From contig JAPOXV010000018.1 of NCBI GenBank assembly GCA_026706935.1, positions 744,001 through 808,000 on the forward strand: a stretch of DNA of 64,000 nucleotides, written 5' to 3'. The notes under the pieces were generated by a model, which worked only from the letters and a program-made list of their open reading frames with translations, was not told the origin of the DNA and ran no database searches. Below are positions 7,633 through 17,700 of the stretch, piece after piece (positions within the stretch are counted from its first letter, which is position 1; each line of letters opens with the position of its first letter). This DNA comes from Gammaproteobacteria bacterium (GTDB lineage: Bacteria; Pseudomonadota; Gammaproteobacteria; Pseudomonadales; Azotimanducaceae). Made by a program: the position numbers and the translations under genes.

Positions 7633-9990
7633 ATGGCGCACTCGCTTCCCTGCATACCTCTTAAAAACATCGTCATTTTTCCAAGTCTGATCTTTCCTAT
7701 TTCGGTGGGTCGACGCAAGTCACTGGCGGCCGTCGAACACGCGCTTAGCAAGACAAATTCCAGCATTCTCGCTGTGTTACAGCATGATATCGAGAACGAG
7801 GAACCTGTACTTGGCGACCTCTACAACGTTGGCATGATGTGTGCCGTGCGTCGTATTGAGGAGCGCGAAAGTGGCGCACAGGTCATTCTTGAAGGCGTGC
7901 GTCGGGTGAAGCTTCTCGAGCAAACTGAAAACACGGACTTCATGGAACTCGCGTTCGAACCATTGAATGATGAAGTCGATCAAGAACAACCTGCAACAGT
8001 TGAGATCCGTGCACTCCAGAATGACAACCTAGAACTTGCTCGCAAAGTCGCGAATCTCATCAACCCTGACAAAGGCGACCAAATCTTTAAGCAGTTTGTT
8101 GCCAATAACACTAAACCCGTCTTACAGGCGTATCGCTTCGCCACTAAATCGCAAAACGTGGACTTCACGAAGCATCAAGAGATACTTGAAATTAAAGATG
8201 TTCGAACTCTGTTAACGACCGTCGGTGATTTACTGAGACAGGACATTAGCGTTGCGGAAGTGCAGCTTGAGATCCAATCGAAGGCTCACAAGATCAATGA
8301 AAGTGGGCAACGTGAAGTATTCCTTCGACAACAGAAACGCGCGATTGAAGAGGCGTTAGGTGAAGGCGACACGGACGACGAAATTCAGCAACTCAAAGAT
8401 CAAATCAAGCAGATCAATTTCCCCGAATCCGTTCGCGTAGAGATTGACCGTGAAATCAAGCGACTACAGAAAATGTCGCCTCAAGCCGCGGAGTATCAAG
8501 TCGCACGCAGCTACCTAGAGCTAGTGTCTGAACTTCCGTGGAACATCATCACGGAAGACAACCTTGATCTAGGTCACGCGAAAGTCGTACTAGACGAAGA
8601 CCACTATGGTCTTGAAGACGTCAAGGAGAGGATTCTTGAAGCATTGGCGGTTCTCCAGCTGAATCCCGATGCCAAGTCGTCCATTCTCTGTTTCGTCGGA
8701 CCTCCTGGTGTCGGTAAGACGTCCCTCGGGCAGTCGATCGCACGTGCGATGGGTCGCAAGTTTGAGCGCATGAGCCTAGGGGGTCTGCATGACGAGGCCG
8801 AGCTACGAGGTCATCGGCGAACGTACATCGGTGCGATGCCAGGTCGCGTGCTACAGGCGGTTCGACGTAGCGGTGTTCGCAATCCGGTCCTGATGCTAGA
8901 TGAACTCGACAAGCTTGGTCGTGATTACCGAGGCGATCCATCCGGTGCGCTCATGGAGATCCTCGACCCAGCACAGAACAAAGAATTCCGCGATAACTAC
9001 CTGAATTTGCCGTTCGATCTTTCGAAGGTTTTCTTCATCACGACAGCGAATACGACGCATACGATTCCAGCGCCCCTTCTCGATCGCCTAGAAATTCTCG
9101 AATTAACCGGCTACAGTGAGCTGGAAAAGGTTGAGATCGCTAAGAAGTACCTAATCCCGCGTCAAATGGAAAACACAGGACTTAAACCAGCGCAGCTCAA
9201 GTTCACGACTGCGGGCATCAAGCACTGTATTCAACGCTATACCCGAGAGGCGGGTGTTCGTGAGCTAGAACGAACGATCGAGCGCGTTGCGCGCAAACGA
9301 GCAAAAGAGAGCTTGATGAGCATGCCGTTATCCAAGACGGTGACGGCACCAGTCATTTCAGGTCTTCTAGGTCCAGAGAAATTTAAGGCAGACCGGGTTC
9401 GAGAAAACACGGGTGACGGTGTGGCGACCGGCTTGGCTTGGACGGCAGCCGGTGGGGACGTACTGTATATCGAAGCCTCACTCGCACCGAAGGAGGAGAA
9501 GGTTACGATCACTGGGCAGATTGGCCAGGTGATGCAGGAATCAGCTAAGGCAGCTCGCTCGTATATCTGGAAAGCGGCTTCAGATCTCCACATTGACCGC
9601 GAGTCGATAGAAGGGACGGGTGTGCACATCCATGTACCAGAAGGCGCGGTACCTAAAGACGGACCATCTGCCGGTGTGACCATGGCCACCGCTCTTGCCA
9701 GCGCATATAGCCAGAAAGCTGTCCGAGACGACGTCGCAATGACAGGTGAGATCACCTTGTCCGGGCTCGTTCTCCCAGTCGGCGGTATTCGAGAGAAAGT
9801 ACTAGCGGCACATCGCACAGGGATTCGGCACGTCATCCTGCCGAAAGACAACGAGGCGGAACTCTCGAAACTCCCGGACACGGTTCGAGACGATATGAAG
9901 TTTTCGCTCGTCAACACGCTTGCTGACGTCGTTGAGATCGCGATTCCTGAACTTAAGGAACAGGAATCGCACGCGCAGAAGAAACACTGA
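7633..9990 (+). CDS. lon: ATP-dependent protease Lon (endopeptidase La)
   Basis: A 785-residue LonA-type protease, almost the same length as E. coli Lon. The N-terminal substrate-binding domain starts at LPCIPLKNIVIFP. The AAA+ module has Walker A GPPGVGKT at 356-363 and Walker B-like VLMLDELDKL. The C-terminal protease domain has Ser679 in PKDGPSAG and Lys722 in GGIREKVLAAHR, numbers that coincide with the E. coli dyad. It degrades misfolded and specific regulatory proteins in the cytosol, driven by ATP. The gene stands alone, 80 bp after the dehydrogenases. I could not identify a convincing heat-shock promoter upstream. Confidence 0.97.
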   Translation: MAHSLPCIPLKNIVIFPSLIFPISVGRRKSLAAVEHALSKTNSSILAVLQHDIENEEPVLGDLYNVGMMCAVRRIEERESGAQVILEGVRRVKLLEQTENTDFMELAFEPLNDEVDQEQPATVEIRALQNDNLELARKVANLINPDKGDQIFKQFVANNTKPVLQAYRFATKSQNVDFTKHQEILEIKDVRTLLTTVGDLLRQDISVAEVQLEIQSKAHKINESGQREVFLRQQKRAIEEALGEGDTDDEIQQLKDQIKQINFPESVRVEIDREIKRLQKMSPQAAEYQVARSYLELVSELPWNIITEDNLDLGHAKVVLDEDHYGLEDVKERILEALAVLQLNPDAKSSILCFVGPPGVGKTSLGQSIARAMGRKFERMSLGGLHDEAELRGHRRTYIGAMPGRVLQAVRRSGVRNPVLMLDELDKLGRDYRGDPSGALMEILDPAQNKEFRDNYLNLPFDLSKVFFITTANTTHTIPAPLLDRLEILELTGYSELEKVEIAKKYLIPRQMENTGLKPAQLKFTTAGIKHCIQRYTREAGVRELERTIERVARKRAKESLMSMPLSKTVTAPVISGLLGPEKFKADRVRENTGDGVATGLAWTAAGGDVLYIEASLAPKEEKVTITGQIGQVMQESAKAARSYIWKAASDLHIDRESIEGTGVHIHVPEGAVPKDGPSAGVTMATALASAYSQKAVRDDVAMTGEITLSGLVLPVGGIREKVLAAHRTGIRHVILPKDNEAELSKLPDTVRDDMKFSLVNTLADVVEIAIPELKEQESHAQKKH

Positions 9991-10028
9991 CGTAGACGCG
10001 TACGTCTGACGCTCGCGCGTCCGCTAAC

Positions 10029-10736
10029 TTAGTTTTTTCGTTGGTAGATGACGGCATTGCCGTCTTTGCCACACTCGTGGATGACGTCTGACAATCGAAA
10101 ACAGTAGGCGAATTTCTGCGCTTTGTTTCGCGTCGTGTTTAGGCAACTGGCGATCTTCGCCGTCGTAAACTCGTTTGGTAGTCTTTCAGCAAACTTGTCG
10201 AACAGGTTCGCCATACTGCTGAATCGCTCCTGCTCTATTACCGCTTCGAGCCGACGTTCCCGTACGACCCAATGCCTGCGTCGCCACGCACGTTTTGGAT
10301 CGTATTCACGGTGCTCCTCGATGCTCACGTACGCGAGTTCAAGGTCTAGATTCGGTCGATCGAGTAACGTGGGCGTGTAAACCAGTTCATCGAATACGTC
10401 CAACGCGGCGCCGATCCTCGGTGACTTGCGACGCTGCTCTCCCGAGGCCGTGTGCTTGACTAACACTTTATTGACCGCGATTGGATAGACCACCATGACC
10501 GAATGGGTCGTCAATAGGTCGTCAAGTTTGTCTCTTAGTGCTCCGAAATTGGCCGTCTGAATTTCGATGACGTGGTCGCCATGTAACACGTCGACTACGT
10601 ACTTCCCAACGAGTTGCTCCGTTTGCGCGTCCTGTGACGCGTAGAACGCCTTGAGATCGCGGTGTAGTGCACCTTCCCGTAAGGTACCAATCCGGTCGCT
10701 CGGAACATTAAGTCGGGTAGCGGGTTTGCGAGACAC
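10029..10736 (-). CDS. Hypothetical protein, PD-(D/E)XK-like N-terminus with possible winged-helix C-terminus
   Basis: A 235-residue protein that I cannot name. Its N-terminal 90 residues carry a pattern seen in PD-(D/E)XK nuclease folds: E21 in REGALHRDLK, D49 in KYVVDV, then E58-X-Q60 in VIEIQT on the next strand, and K70. An E-X-Q in place of E-X-K is known from some nuclease groups, but nuclease activity here is inference. The C-terminal part (FTTAKIASCLNTTRNKAQKFAYCFRL) looks like a helix-turn-helix. It lies 67 bp downstream of the Fic-fold gene on the same strand, so the two may form an operon. It converges with lon. Confidence 0.65.
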   Translation of the reverse strand: MSRKPATRLNVPSDRIGTLREGALHRDLKAFYASQDAQTEQLVGKYVVDVLHGDHVIEIQTANFGALRDKLDDLLTTHSVMVVYPIAVNKVLVKHTASGEQRRKSPRIGAALDVFDELVYTPTLLDRPNLDLELAYVSIEEHREYDPKRAWRRRHWVVRERRLEAVIEQERFSSMANLFDKFAERLPNEFTTAKIASCLNTTRNKAQKFAYCFRLSDVIHECGKDGNAVIYQRKN

Positions 10737-10803
10737 GAAATGAGTTTCGTACGTATGGGGCTTCTATTCGCAACACTTGGTTGCTATGGAACTGGCTAAA
10801 TCG

Positions 10804-12219
10804 TCACGATTGATGCCAGCCTCGTCGCCAAGCATGGTATTGAGCTGGCCGCAGATGGTATCGCGCGATGTTTCCTTCGTGAAGGCTCATTATCTCGGTT
10901 TCAACCATCTCAAGGAATCGCGCCCGCTCTGCCGGTAGCACCTGTTCCGATGCATATCGTCTCGCCAATGACGTTGTAGATTCTCTGTCCATTTCTGTGA
11001 GCACGACTTCGCTGATCACCTCGGAAACCAAAGCCTTATAGCGAAGACGAAACGGGTCCGGTTCGCCTAACGATTGTTGTACCGCTGAATATCGTGCGCT
11101 GGACCTCTCGTAAGCCCAAACAAACACGTCTCGTAGCAATTCGACTCTGTTTAACTCGTAAATTGCTAGTACCCCATCGATATAGGCTCGCTCCGGGACG
11201 TCCACGAACGACAGTGGACAGAGGTTCTCCCGGATAAGCGGTATGTTCGCTGCAAGGCGAGAGACTCGCTTATTCACATCATCGAAACACTGAAGGTAAA
11301 TGAAATGCACTAACGCGAAGAAAACTTGCTCAAACGGATCGATGATCGCCGTCACCGTATTCAGTATCTTGTCGAAGCACTCCTCGATGAGCTGAGGTAC
11401 TTCCAGTGGATGGTAAACGCTACCTTCGATTGCGACCGGAATGTGCCGCAAACGACCGCCTGCCATCGGGTCGGATAGCAGGCTGTCCGATAGTAAAGCG
11501 TGCAGATTCAGGATTGTGTAACGGTTAAAACCAACTTCATGGGTCTGCTCGACCAACAGCTCGATAGCCGCTTTATGGTTCAAAATCATCTGGGTTTCCA
11601 GCGCATCCTTGGATTCAGCAGCTTTACCCAGTTCTAGCAATCGTTCTGTTTCCAGCAGGGAGTATGTGTTTCCTTCCAGGCGACTTGAGTTCCAGGATAG
11701 ATCGATAAGGACTCGGTCAAAAATTCTCCGAGCATATGTTCCCGCTGGTTTCTCGCGGTCGAGTGATCCGCCAATGCTGAATAACCGTTTACGTGTTTCC
11801 GCCGGTAGGTAGTAAGTAACGTTAGGTTGGTAGTCATCGAGGAAGTTTCGCTGGTAGCCAACCGGTTGTCGGTTCTGTATGGGTGCGCGAATCGCCCGCT
11901 TTATCGCCTCCGCCTCGGAAGATATAGGTACATACAGTTCACTATGCGCCTCCTTTGCTGCTATATTCCATGAAGCCGGACTAGCATTTGCTTCGTGGCT
12001 GACGGGGACGCGATAACGACGACCCTTGCGATTCCCTTCCGCGACTAGACTCTTTTGGTCCACAAGCAGCGCGAGGCGACGTTGAAGTGTTCTTAGGGGA
12101 AGTTCAATCGCCAGTCCTTCACGGATCGCGCCAAGCCCGATGCCTTCTGGATGACCTGTGATGAGCTCAACGATTGCGCCGAGTTGTTGATCCGGAATTT
12201 GTTTTGGCATATTTGACAT
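10804..12219 (-). CDS. Fic-fold protein with N-terminal winged helix and degenerate Fic motif
   Basis: 471 residues. Residues about 10-70 form a winged-helix DNA-binding region (LRTLQRRLALLVDQKSLVAEG). The Fic fold follows. An inhibitory-helix motif (S/T)XXXE(G/N) is at S178-SRL-E182-G183-N184, N-terminal to the core, as in class II Fic proteins. The core motif, normally HPFXDGNGRXXR, reads Q310-C-F-D-D-V-N-K-R-V-S-R321. The catalytic His is Gln and the first Gly is Val, while Asn316, Arg318 and Arg321 remain. Canonical Fic enzymes AMPylate proteins; with no His this one may not, and could act as a regulator. ATG 12219 is used here; ATG 12210 is an alternative. Repeats abut the start (see 12222-12268). 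Confidence 0.85.
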   Translation of the reverse strand: MSNMPKQIPDQQLGAIVELITGHPEGIGLGAIREGLAIELPLRTLQRRLALLVDQKSLVAEGNRKGRRYRVPVSHEANASPASWNIAAKEAHSELYVPISSEAEAIKRAIRAPIQNRQPVGYQRNFLDDYQPNVTYYLPAETRKRLFSIGGSLDREKPAGTYARRIFDRVLIDLSWNSSRLEGNTYSLLETERLLELGKAAESKDALETQMILNHKAAIELLVEQTHEVGFNRYTILNLHALLSDSLLSDPMAGGRLRHIPVAIEGSVYHPLEVPQLIEECFDKILNTVTAIIDPFEQVFFALVHFIYLQCFDDVNKRVSRLAANIPLIRENLCPLSFVDVPERAYIDGVLAIYELNRVELLRDVFVWAYERSSARYSAVQQSLGEPDPFRLRYKALVSEVISEVVLTEMDRESTTSLARRYASEQVLPAERARFLEMVETEIMSLHEGNIARYHLRPAQYHAWRRGWHQS

Positions 12220-12221
12220 TA

Positions 12222-12268
12222 TACGCCACTAAAGAGTTATTTACGCCATAATAGACCTTTATCTGGCG
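12222..12268 (-). promoter_or_regulatory. Operator-like repeats in front of the Fic-fold gene
   Basis: On the + strand TACGCCA occurs at 12222-12228 and again at 12242-12248, exactly 20 bp apart (about two helical turns). TGGCG in the opposite orientation follows at 12264-12268. The first copy touches the start codon at 12217-12219. Flanks of the two direct copies are also alike on the minus strand (T-rich before TGGCGTA, A/T after). This is what an autorepressor site looks like, and the encoded protein has its own winged helix. Binding is inferred only. Confidence 0.45.
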
Positions 12269-12483
12269 CTTTTATGGTTTTTTGTCGTATAAACAGCATG
12301 GATTGCATATCACAATTGATTACGGTCGCCAACGCACTAGCTGCTTTTAAAATCGGACCACCAAGATACCTTGACCGCGTCGGACCACACATGACTAGTG
12401 CGATTACTTGGTAGCCACTGACACCGTGGCTCACCCTTACAATGCGATACTCTTTCAACTGTTTTACAAGGGATGGCTCAACT

Positions 12484-12786
12484 GTGGCTCAAATCGATGG
12501 AAAGTACGACGTCACTACCAAAACTCCAATGGGAGACCAAAAAGGTGTACTCACACTCGCTACGGACGGCGACTCCCTGACGGGTTCAATTTCAGGTGAC
12601 CAAGGTTCGATAGACCTCGCCGATGGCGCGGTCAACGGTGATGAACTCTCGTGGACCGCAAACATCACGTCGCCAATGCCGATGAAGCTTGAGTTCAGCG
12701 CGAAGGTCGATGGCGATTCGATCAGTGGATCGGTAAAACTCGGTGCGTTTGGCAGCGCGAGTTTCGAAGGGTCGCGAATCGCTTAA
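12484..12786 (+). CDS. Small conserved beta-rich hypothetical protein
   Basis: I choose GTG 12484 (AAGGGA at 12468-12473), giving 100 residues; the frame is open back to 12442 but the upstream residues are unlike the rest. The protein is a run of short beta strands with repeated GD turns (KYDVTTKTPMGDQKGVLTL, DGDSLTGSISG, DGDSISGSVKLG), which suggests a small soluble barrel or sandwich. No signal peptide and no catalytic motif are visible. Similar small proteins with the phrase TPMGDQKG are familiar to me as uncharacterised proteobacterial proteins; I know of no assigned function. It stands alone ahead of the GST gene. Confidence 0.6.
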   Translation: MAQIDGKYDVTTKTPMGDQKGVLTLATDGDSLTGSISGDQGSIDLADGAVNGDELSWTANITSPMPMKLEFSAKVDGDSISGSVKLGAFGSASFEGSRIA

Positions 12787-12943
12787 CCATTTCATATCCA
12801 AACCGACGCGAAATCGTGGCGGATTGGACGGCTACAACACTCTATAAGGCTTACGACGTATCGTAGGCCCCCTTTGAATTAATGAACTCATTGACGGCTA
12901 ATCGTCGCTTTGGGTTTACGTGCGCTGATCGATAGGAGTCGAC

Positions 12944-13930
12944 GTGACATACACAGTATTTGGACTCGAAGAATCACCTTATTCTGTCAAGGTCCGATCG
13001 TACTTCCGCTACAAGGGAATCCCGCACGACTGGGTTTTCCGGAATGAAGACAGCGAAACCTATACGCAACATGCTCGATTACCGCTCATACCCTTAGTCG
13101 TAAAACCCGATGGCGGCGCTATTCAAGATTCAACGCCCATCATCGAGGCGATGGAAGCTGAGTTCCCAGAACCTTCGATCCACCCGCCAGAATCAGTTGC
13201 CGCTTTCGCTTCATGCCTACTCGAAGAATTTGGTGACGAGTGGGGCAACAAGTGGATGTTTCATTTCCGTTGGCGTCGTGAGATCGATCAGCTCGCATGC
13301 GGCCGTCGGCTTGCCGAATGGTCGAATCCTTCCGCATCCGACGAAGAGTTGCAGGCGATCACCAAGCAGATACAAGCGCGTATGGTCGACCGAGTTTGGT
13401 TCGTTGGTTCTAGTGATCAAACTGCAGAGCAGATTGAGCAATCCCTCGCAGATGCGCTTGGCCAACTTGAGACCCATTTGAGTTCACGGCCTTATCTCTT
13501 TGGCGCACGCCCGAGCTTTGGCGATTTCGGTATGTGGGGACAAATCTACAACGCGAATCGAGATCCCACTCCTGCGAAACTCGTACGTGCTCACCCGAAC
13601 GTGCACGCTTGGACACGGCGGATGCTTGCACCGATCAACGAAGGTGAATTCGAATCCTGGGATGGAGTCAAAGACACGCTTATCCCGCTAATTCGAGATC
13701 AAATCGGCAACATTTTCTTACCTTGGAGTGTTGCGAATAATCAGGCGATTGCCGAGGGATCAGAAGCGTTCGAAGTCGAACTAGACGGGAAGACGTGGGC
13801 TCAAAGACCTCAGAAATACCATGCTCGCTCACTTGCTGCGCTTCGTGAGAAGTTTCACGGTGTTTCGAGCGATCCGTCGGTCCGAGAATTAGCCGAAATA
13901 ACCGGATGCCTACCCTATCTCGAAGCCTAA
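12944..13930 (+). CDS. Glutathione S-transferase family protein
   Basis: GTG 12944 with AGGAG eight bases before it gives 328 residues. The N-terminal thioredoxin-like domain (YTVFGLEESPYSVKVRSYFRYKGIP) and the helical GST C-terminal domain (SSRPYLFGARPSFGDFGMWGQI near residues 180-200) are clear; the ARPSFGDF segment is the N-capping motif of GST helix 6. About 90 further residues (AEGSEAFEVELDGKTWAQRPQKYHARSL) extend the C-terminus beyond a typical GST of about 210. Position 14 of the motif is Ser-Pro-Tyr-Ser, so Ser could be the catalytic residue. The substrate is unknown. The VOC gene follows 52 bp downstream and may be co-transcribed. Confidence 0.82.
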   Translation: MTYTVFGLEESPYSVKVRSYFRYKGIPHDWVFRNEDSETYTQHARLPLIPLVVKPDGGAIQDSTPIIEAMEAEFPEPSIHPPESVAAFASCLLEEFGDEWGNKWMFHFRWRREIDQLACGRRLAEWSNPSASDEELQAITKQIQARMVDRVWFVGSSDQTAEQIEQSLADALGQLETHLSSRPYLFGARPSFGDFGMWGQIYNANRDPTPAKLVRAHPNVHAWTRRMLAPINEGEFESWDGVKDTLIPLIRDQIGNIFLPWSVANNQAIAEGSEAFEVELDGKTWAQRPQKYHARSLAALREKFHGVSSDPSVRELAEITGCLPYLEA

Positions 13931-13982
13931 TTCAAGTAGTGGTCACGCGCGCCACTTCGCGTGAGCGCAAAGGAGAAACACC

Positions 13983-14759
13983 ATGACAATCCAGCTCCGC
14001 CAAATTTGTTTAGTTGCACGCGAATTGCGACCCGTCATCGACGACCTTACTGATGTCCTTGGCATTCACGCCTGCTTCGTTGATCCGGGCGTAGGTGCGT
14101 TTGGATTGGAAAACACCTTAATGTGTGTCGGTCGAAATTTCCTTGAGGTGGTTGCACCCGTTGAGGAAAACACGGCCGGAGGACGGTATCTCGACAAACG
14201 AAATGGTGACGGTGGGTATATGGTGATTTGTCAAGCAGACAGCAAGGAGAACCAACAAGCCGTTCGGCAACGAGCATTGGACAACGGTATTCGAATTGCG
14301 CACGAATCCGAGCGTGAGAACTGGAACATCTGTCAGATTCACCCTGGCGACATGATCGCATCATTCTTCGAAATCGAATGGGTACCGCCAAATGACTTCG
14401 AAGGAAATTGGATGCCAGCGGGAGGTCTAGGTTGGGAAGACAAAGTTGATCAGAGTACGACCGTCGATTTTGTCGCGGTAGAGCTCCAAGGTCCAGATCC
14501 GGTTGAAATCGCAGATCGCTGGGGCAAAGTTGCAGGATTGCCAGTTAGTCGTAATGGCGAGGTACTCAGCATGCGATTGAATAACGTTGATATACGTTTC
14601 GTTGAAGCCACCGATGGTCGAGGGGCAGGACTAGGAGGATTGGATATATCCGTAAGAGACAAATCTGGGATACTAGATCGAGCCAACGCGCGAGGAGCGT
14701 ACGTTTCCGACGATCAAGTCATGCTTTGTGGAACCCGATGGAACTTGGTCGAGGGTTAG
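13983..14759 (+). CDS. VOC (glyoxalase-like) family protein
   Basis: ATG 13983 follows AAAGGAG by a normal distance. The 258-residue protein has two glyoxalase-like beta-alpha-beta-beta-beta halves: residues about 1-110 (LRQICLVARELRPVIDDLTDVLGI...NFLEVVAPVEE) and 150-258 (TTVDFVAVELQGPDPVEIADRW...). The fold is used by extradiol dioxygenases, glyoxalases and resistance proteins. I cannot assign a reaction, since few of the metal ligands of known enzymes can be placed with certainty. It runs tail to tail into soxAG, sharing 4 bp (14756-14759). The upstream GST may be in the same transcript. Confidence 0.78.
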   Translation: MTIQLRQICLVARELRPVIDDLTDVLGIHACFVDPGVGAFGLENTLMCVGRNFLEVVAPVEENTAGGRYLDKRNGDGGYMVICQADSKENQQAVRQRALDNGIRIAHESERENWNICQIHPGDMIASFFEIEWVPPNDFEGNWMPAGGLGWEDKVDQSTTVDFVAVELQGPDPVEIADRWGKVAGLPVSRNGEVLSMRLNNVDIRFVEATDGRGAGLGGLDISVRDKSGILDRANARGAYVSDDQVMLCGTRWNLVEG

Positions 14760-17700
14760 ATCGCTAAGCCGAATTCTCGAGTTGCGTCCACGATCCATCG
14801 ATACACATAGTCCGAATAGCTTCGGCGTACGATAAGTTCAACTCCGTCGTTTTCGTTAGCGACTACTAAACCTTGGGTTTTCGCGAACGTCGTTAGAACA
14901 CAAGAATTCGTATGGAAGACGGATTCATGGAAGTCATACGCACAAGATTTCTGAAGTAACCGTTTCACCGACGAACCCGACAACGAGAAAACGCTGTAGT
15001 TACCCGTCGTATCGACGAAGGAGATTTCAGATGGAAGACGCGACCCTTTATCCGAAACACTCGCTCCTTCGTCGCGTGATCGCTCGAACACGAGCCATCG
15101 ATTTGGACCGAGCCAGCAAACCTTCATACCGTCGACCGATGACCACGTACACGGTTCTTTAGGAAGCGCTACGTCTGAGCTCAGCGAACCAGGTATCTGC
15201 TCGATACCATCGATCGGACCTAGAAGGGTGACTATTCGACTGTCTCCCCACAACCGAAGAGAAATCCCGACATCCTCTCGAACCGGAATTCCGTTAGTCT
15301 CCAGAGCGGCAACTTGCGAAAGGACTCGGCTCGCAGCTCGTGATCGCTCGTCATTGGTACCGCTCAATGTACCAACTTTCTGCGCCGAGTTTTCAGGATC
15401 GTAAAACGTACTCGAAACGATCTTGGCTTCGATGAACCGACCATCGCGTATTGCGCAATGGAGAGTTTCGCCGAAGCGTCTATGTCCTCCTGAAACCATC
15501 GCTAGCGCAATCGATCTACCGAGGGTCGCACTGAAATAGCTCGATGTCACATAACCCTGCATCGAAGCTGGCACTGTCTTGTTCTGAGCGTCCAACAACT
15601 GACCGCCTTCGGGTAACACCGTCTTCGGATCAACCGTTTCGAGTCCAACGAACTGCATACGATCAAGACGCTGATAGTCTCGGAGCGCTAAGGATCGTCG
15701 CCCGACAAATTCAACGTCATCGCTTTTTCGCACGCACCACGCCAAGTCCATGTCCGCTGCCGTCATCGAACCGTCCGTGTCTTGACCCGCGATGATGAAA
15801 CCCTTCTCCGCGCGCAATACGTGCATCGTCTCTGTCCCATATGGGGTTATCCCGTACGGTTTCCCTATCTCGAAGATCCTTTCCCAAAGCGACAATCCGT
15901 ATTGGGAAGGTACATTGATCTCATACGACAGTTCACCACTGAAGCTGATACGAAAGATCCTCGCTTCGACACCCTCGATGTCCACGACCTGCAGAGACAT
16001 AAATGGGAAACGCTCGTCCGCTAGCTGAAGGTCTGGACACAGACCTCTTAGTACGTTTCTTGATTCCGGTCCGACGACGGCTACCGTCGCCCAGTGATCC
16101 GTCACCGATGTCAGCCTGACATCTAGATCCGGCCACTCGGTCTGATGCCACAGTTCTAACCACGACAATACAGATTCCGCGTGACCCGTTGTCGTGTGTA
16201 TGAGAAAGTGATCTTCCGCAAACCGAGCTGTGACCCCGTCATCGAAGATCATTCCCGTATCGCGCAGCATCAATCCGTATCGACACCGTCCAACTCGAAG
16301 ATTCGCGAACGCGTTGCTATATATACGATCGACGAAGATCGCCGCATCCTTACCTCGAACGTCGATCTTGCCAAGGGTCGACGCGTCAAGAACACCAACG
16401 CTACTACGTGCAGCCAGTACTTCACGGTTGACCGCCTCCTGCATCGATTCGTCCGTGCACGGGTAGAACCACGGTCGCTTCCACTGCCCAACGTTTTCCC
16501 ATTCTGCGCCGTGTTCTACGTGCCATTGATGCATGGGCGTATGACGTTCAGGATCAAACAAATCACCAACGCTTCGCCCCGCTATCGATCCAAACGTTAC
16601 CGGAGTGTATGGTGGGCGGAATACCGTCGTGCCAATCTCACTCATCGATTTTCCAAGGCTGCCAGCCAATACCGCAATCCCATTGACGTTACTCAGTTTT
16701 CCTTGGTCGTTTCCGAAACCGAGCGCTGTATAGCGCTTGACATGTTCGATAGTTCGATAGCCTTCACGTGCGGCGAGCTGTATGTCAGCCGCCGTGACGT
16801 CGAGTTGAAAGTCGACGAATTGTTTCGGCGCTCTACTTTCGGTTCGTACGTGAGGCGCTTTGAAGATCACATCAGGCCGGGTTGATTCAATCTCTTCAAT
16901 ATTTGGTGTCGGTATGTCCAGATCGCGCTCAGTTAGCGCATGCAGCCGTCCTATCGCAGTTACTCCTTCACGTATACATGCTGCCAACGTTCGTGCGCCG
17001 TTAACTGCTCCTGCGGTAACTACATCTGGAGATGTCGAGTCAAGCAGGAAAGAGCCTTCGTCTTCGTCCCACCTAGCCATGGTGCGCGTATGGGCATTCA
17101 GGTGGATGACTGGATTCCACCCACTCGATGTCGCAATTAGATCGCACCGAAGCACATGCGGTTTTCCGATCAAGCTCCGCTTATCCGCAGAAAGACGTGC
17201 GATTAGTACGCGATTTAAGTGTTTCTTTCCACGAGCCTCTGTGACAATGTGTTCGTTGAGTATTTTGATATTGCGTTCTTCGCATCCCTTGATTAGTGCG
17301 GGTTGCAGATCTGATCGGCTATCGCATATCGCCACGACTCGCTTACCGAGGTCATGCCACCTAAACGCCGCTTCATATGCCTGATCGTTCGTGGTTGCTA
17401 GTACAAGGTCGTTCCCGGGTGCAACCGCGTAACGATTGAGATAAGTCAATACCGCCGAAGGCAACATGATCCCAGGTAAATCGTTGTTCGCAAACGTCAA
17501 GGGACGTTCGATTGCACCTGTCGCGAGAACGACTTGCTTTGCGCGTATCTGGTGGAGACGTTCGCGCGGTGATTGAAAATCCGCCGACTTTGGATAAACC
17601 AAACGTTCACAACCCATTGCTAGGTTATGGTCATAAAGACCGAATATGGTGGTGCGAGAAAGCAAGATCACGTGAGGATGCGCTCGAAGCGAAGTGACGA

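Noticed and set aside
9237..9917. 226-codon open frame opposite lon
   Set aside because: The protein domain is entirely covered by the confirmed protease domain of lon; no independent features.
9991..10040. Intrinsic terminator after lon (AGACG/CGTCT arms, then a T run)
   Set aside because: The stem is short and the T run lies some 25 bases beyond it, within the last codons of the convergent gene.
12237..12458. 73-codon frame overlapping the promoter region of the Fic-fold gene
   Set aside because: No ribosome site and no recognisable domain; it crosses the repeat elements, which look regulatory.
16181..16885. 234-codon open frame opposite soxAG
   Set aside because: It lies wholly inside soxAG on the other strand, has no family pattern and is explained by codon bias of the real gene.
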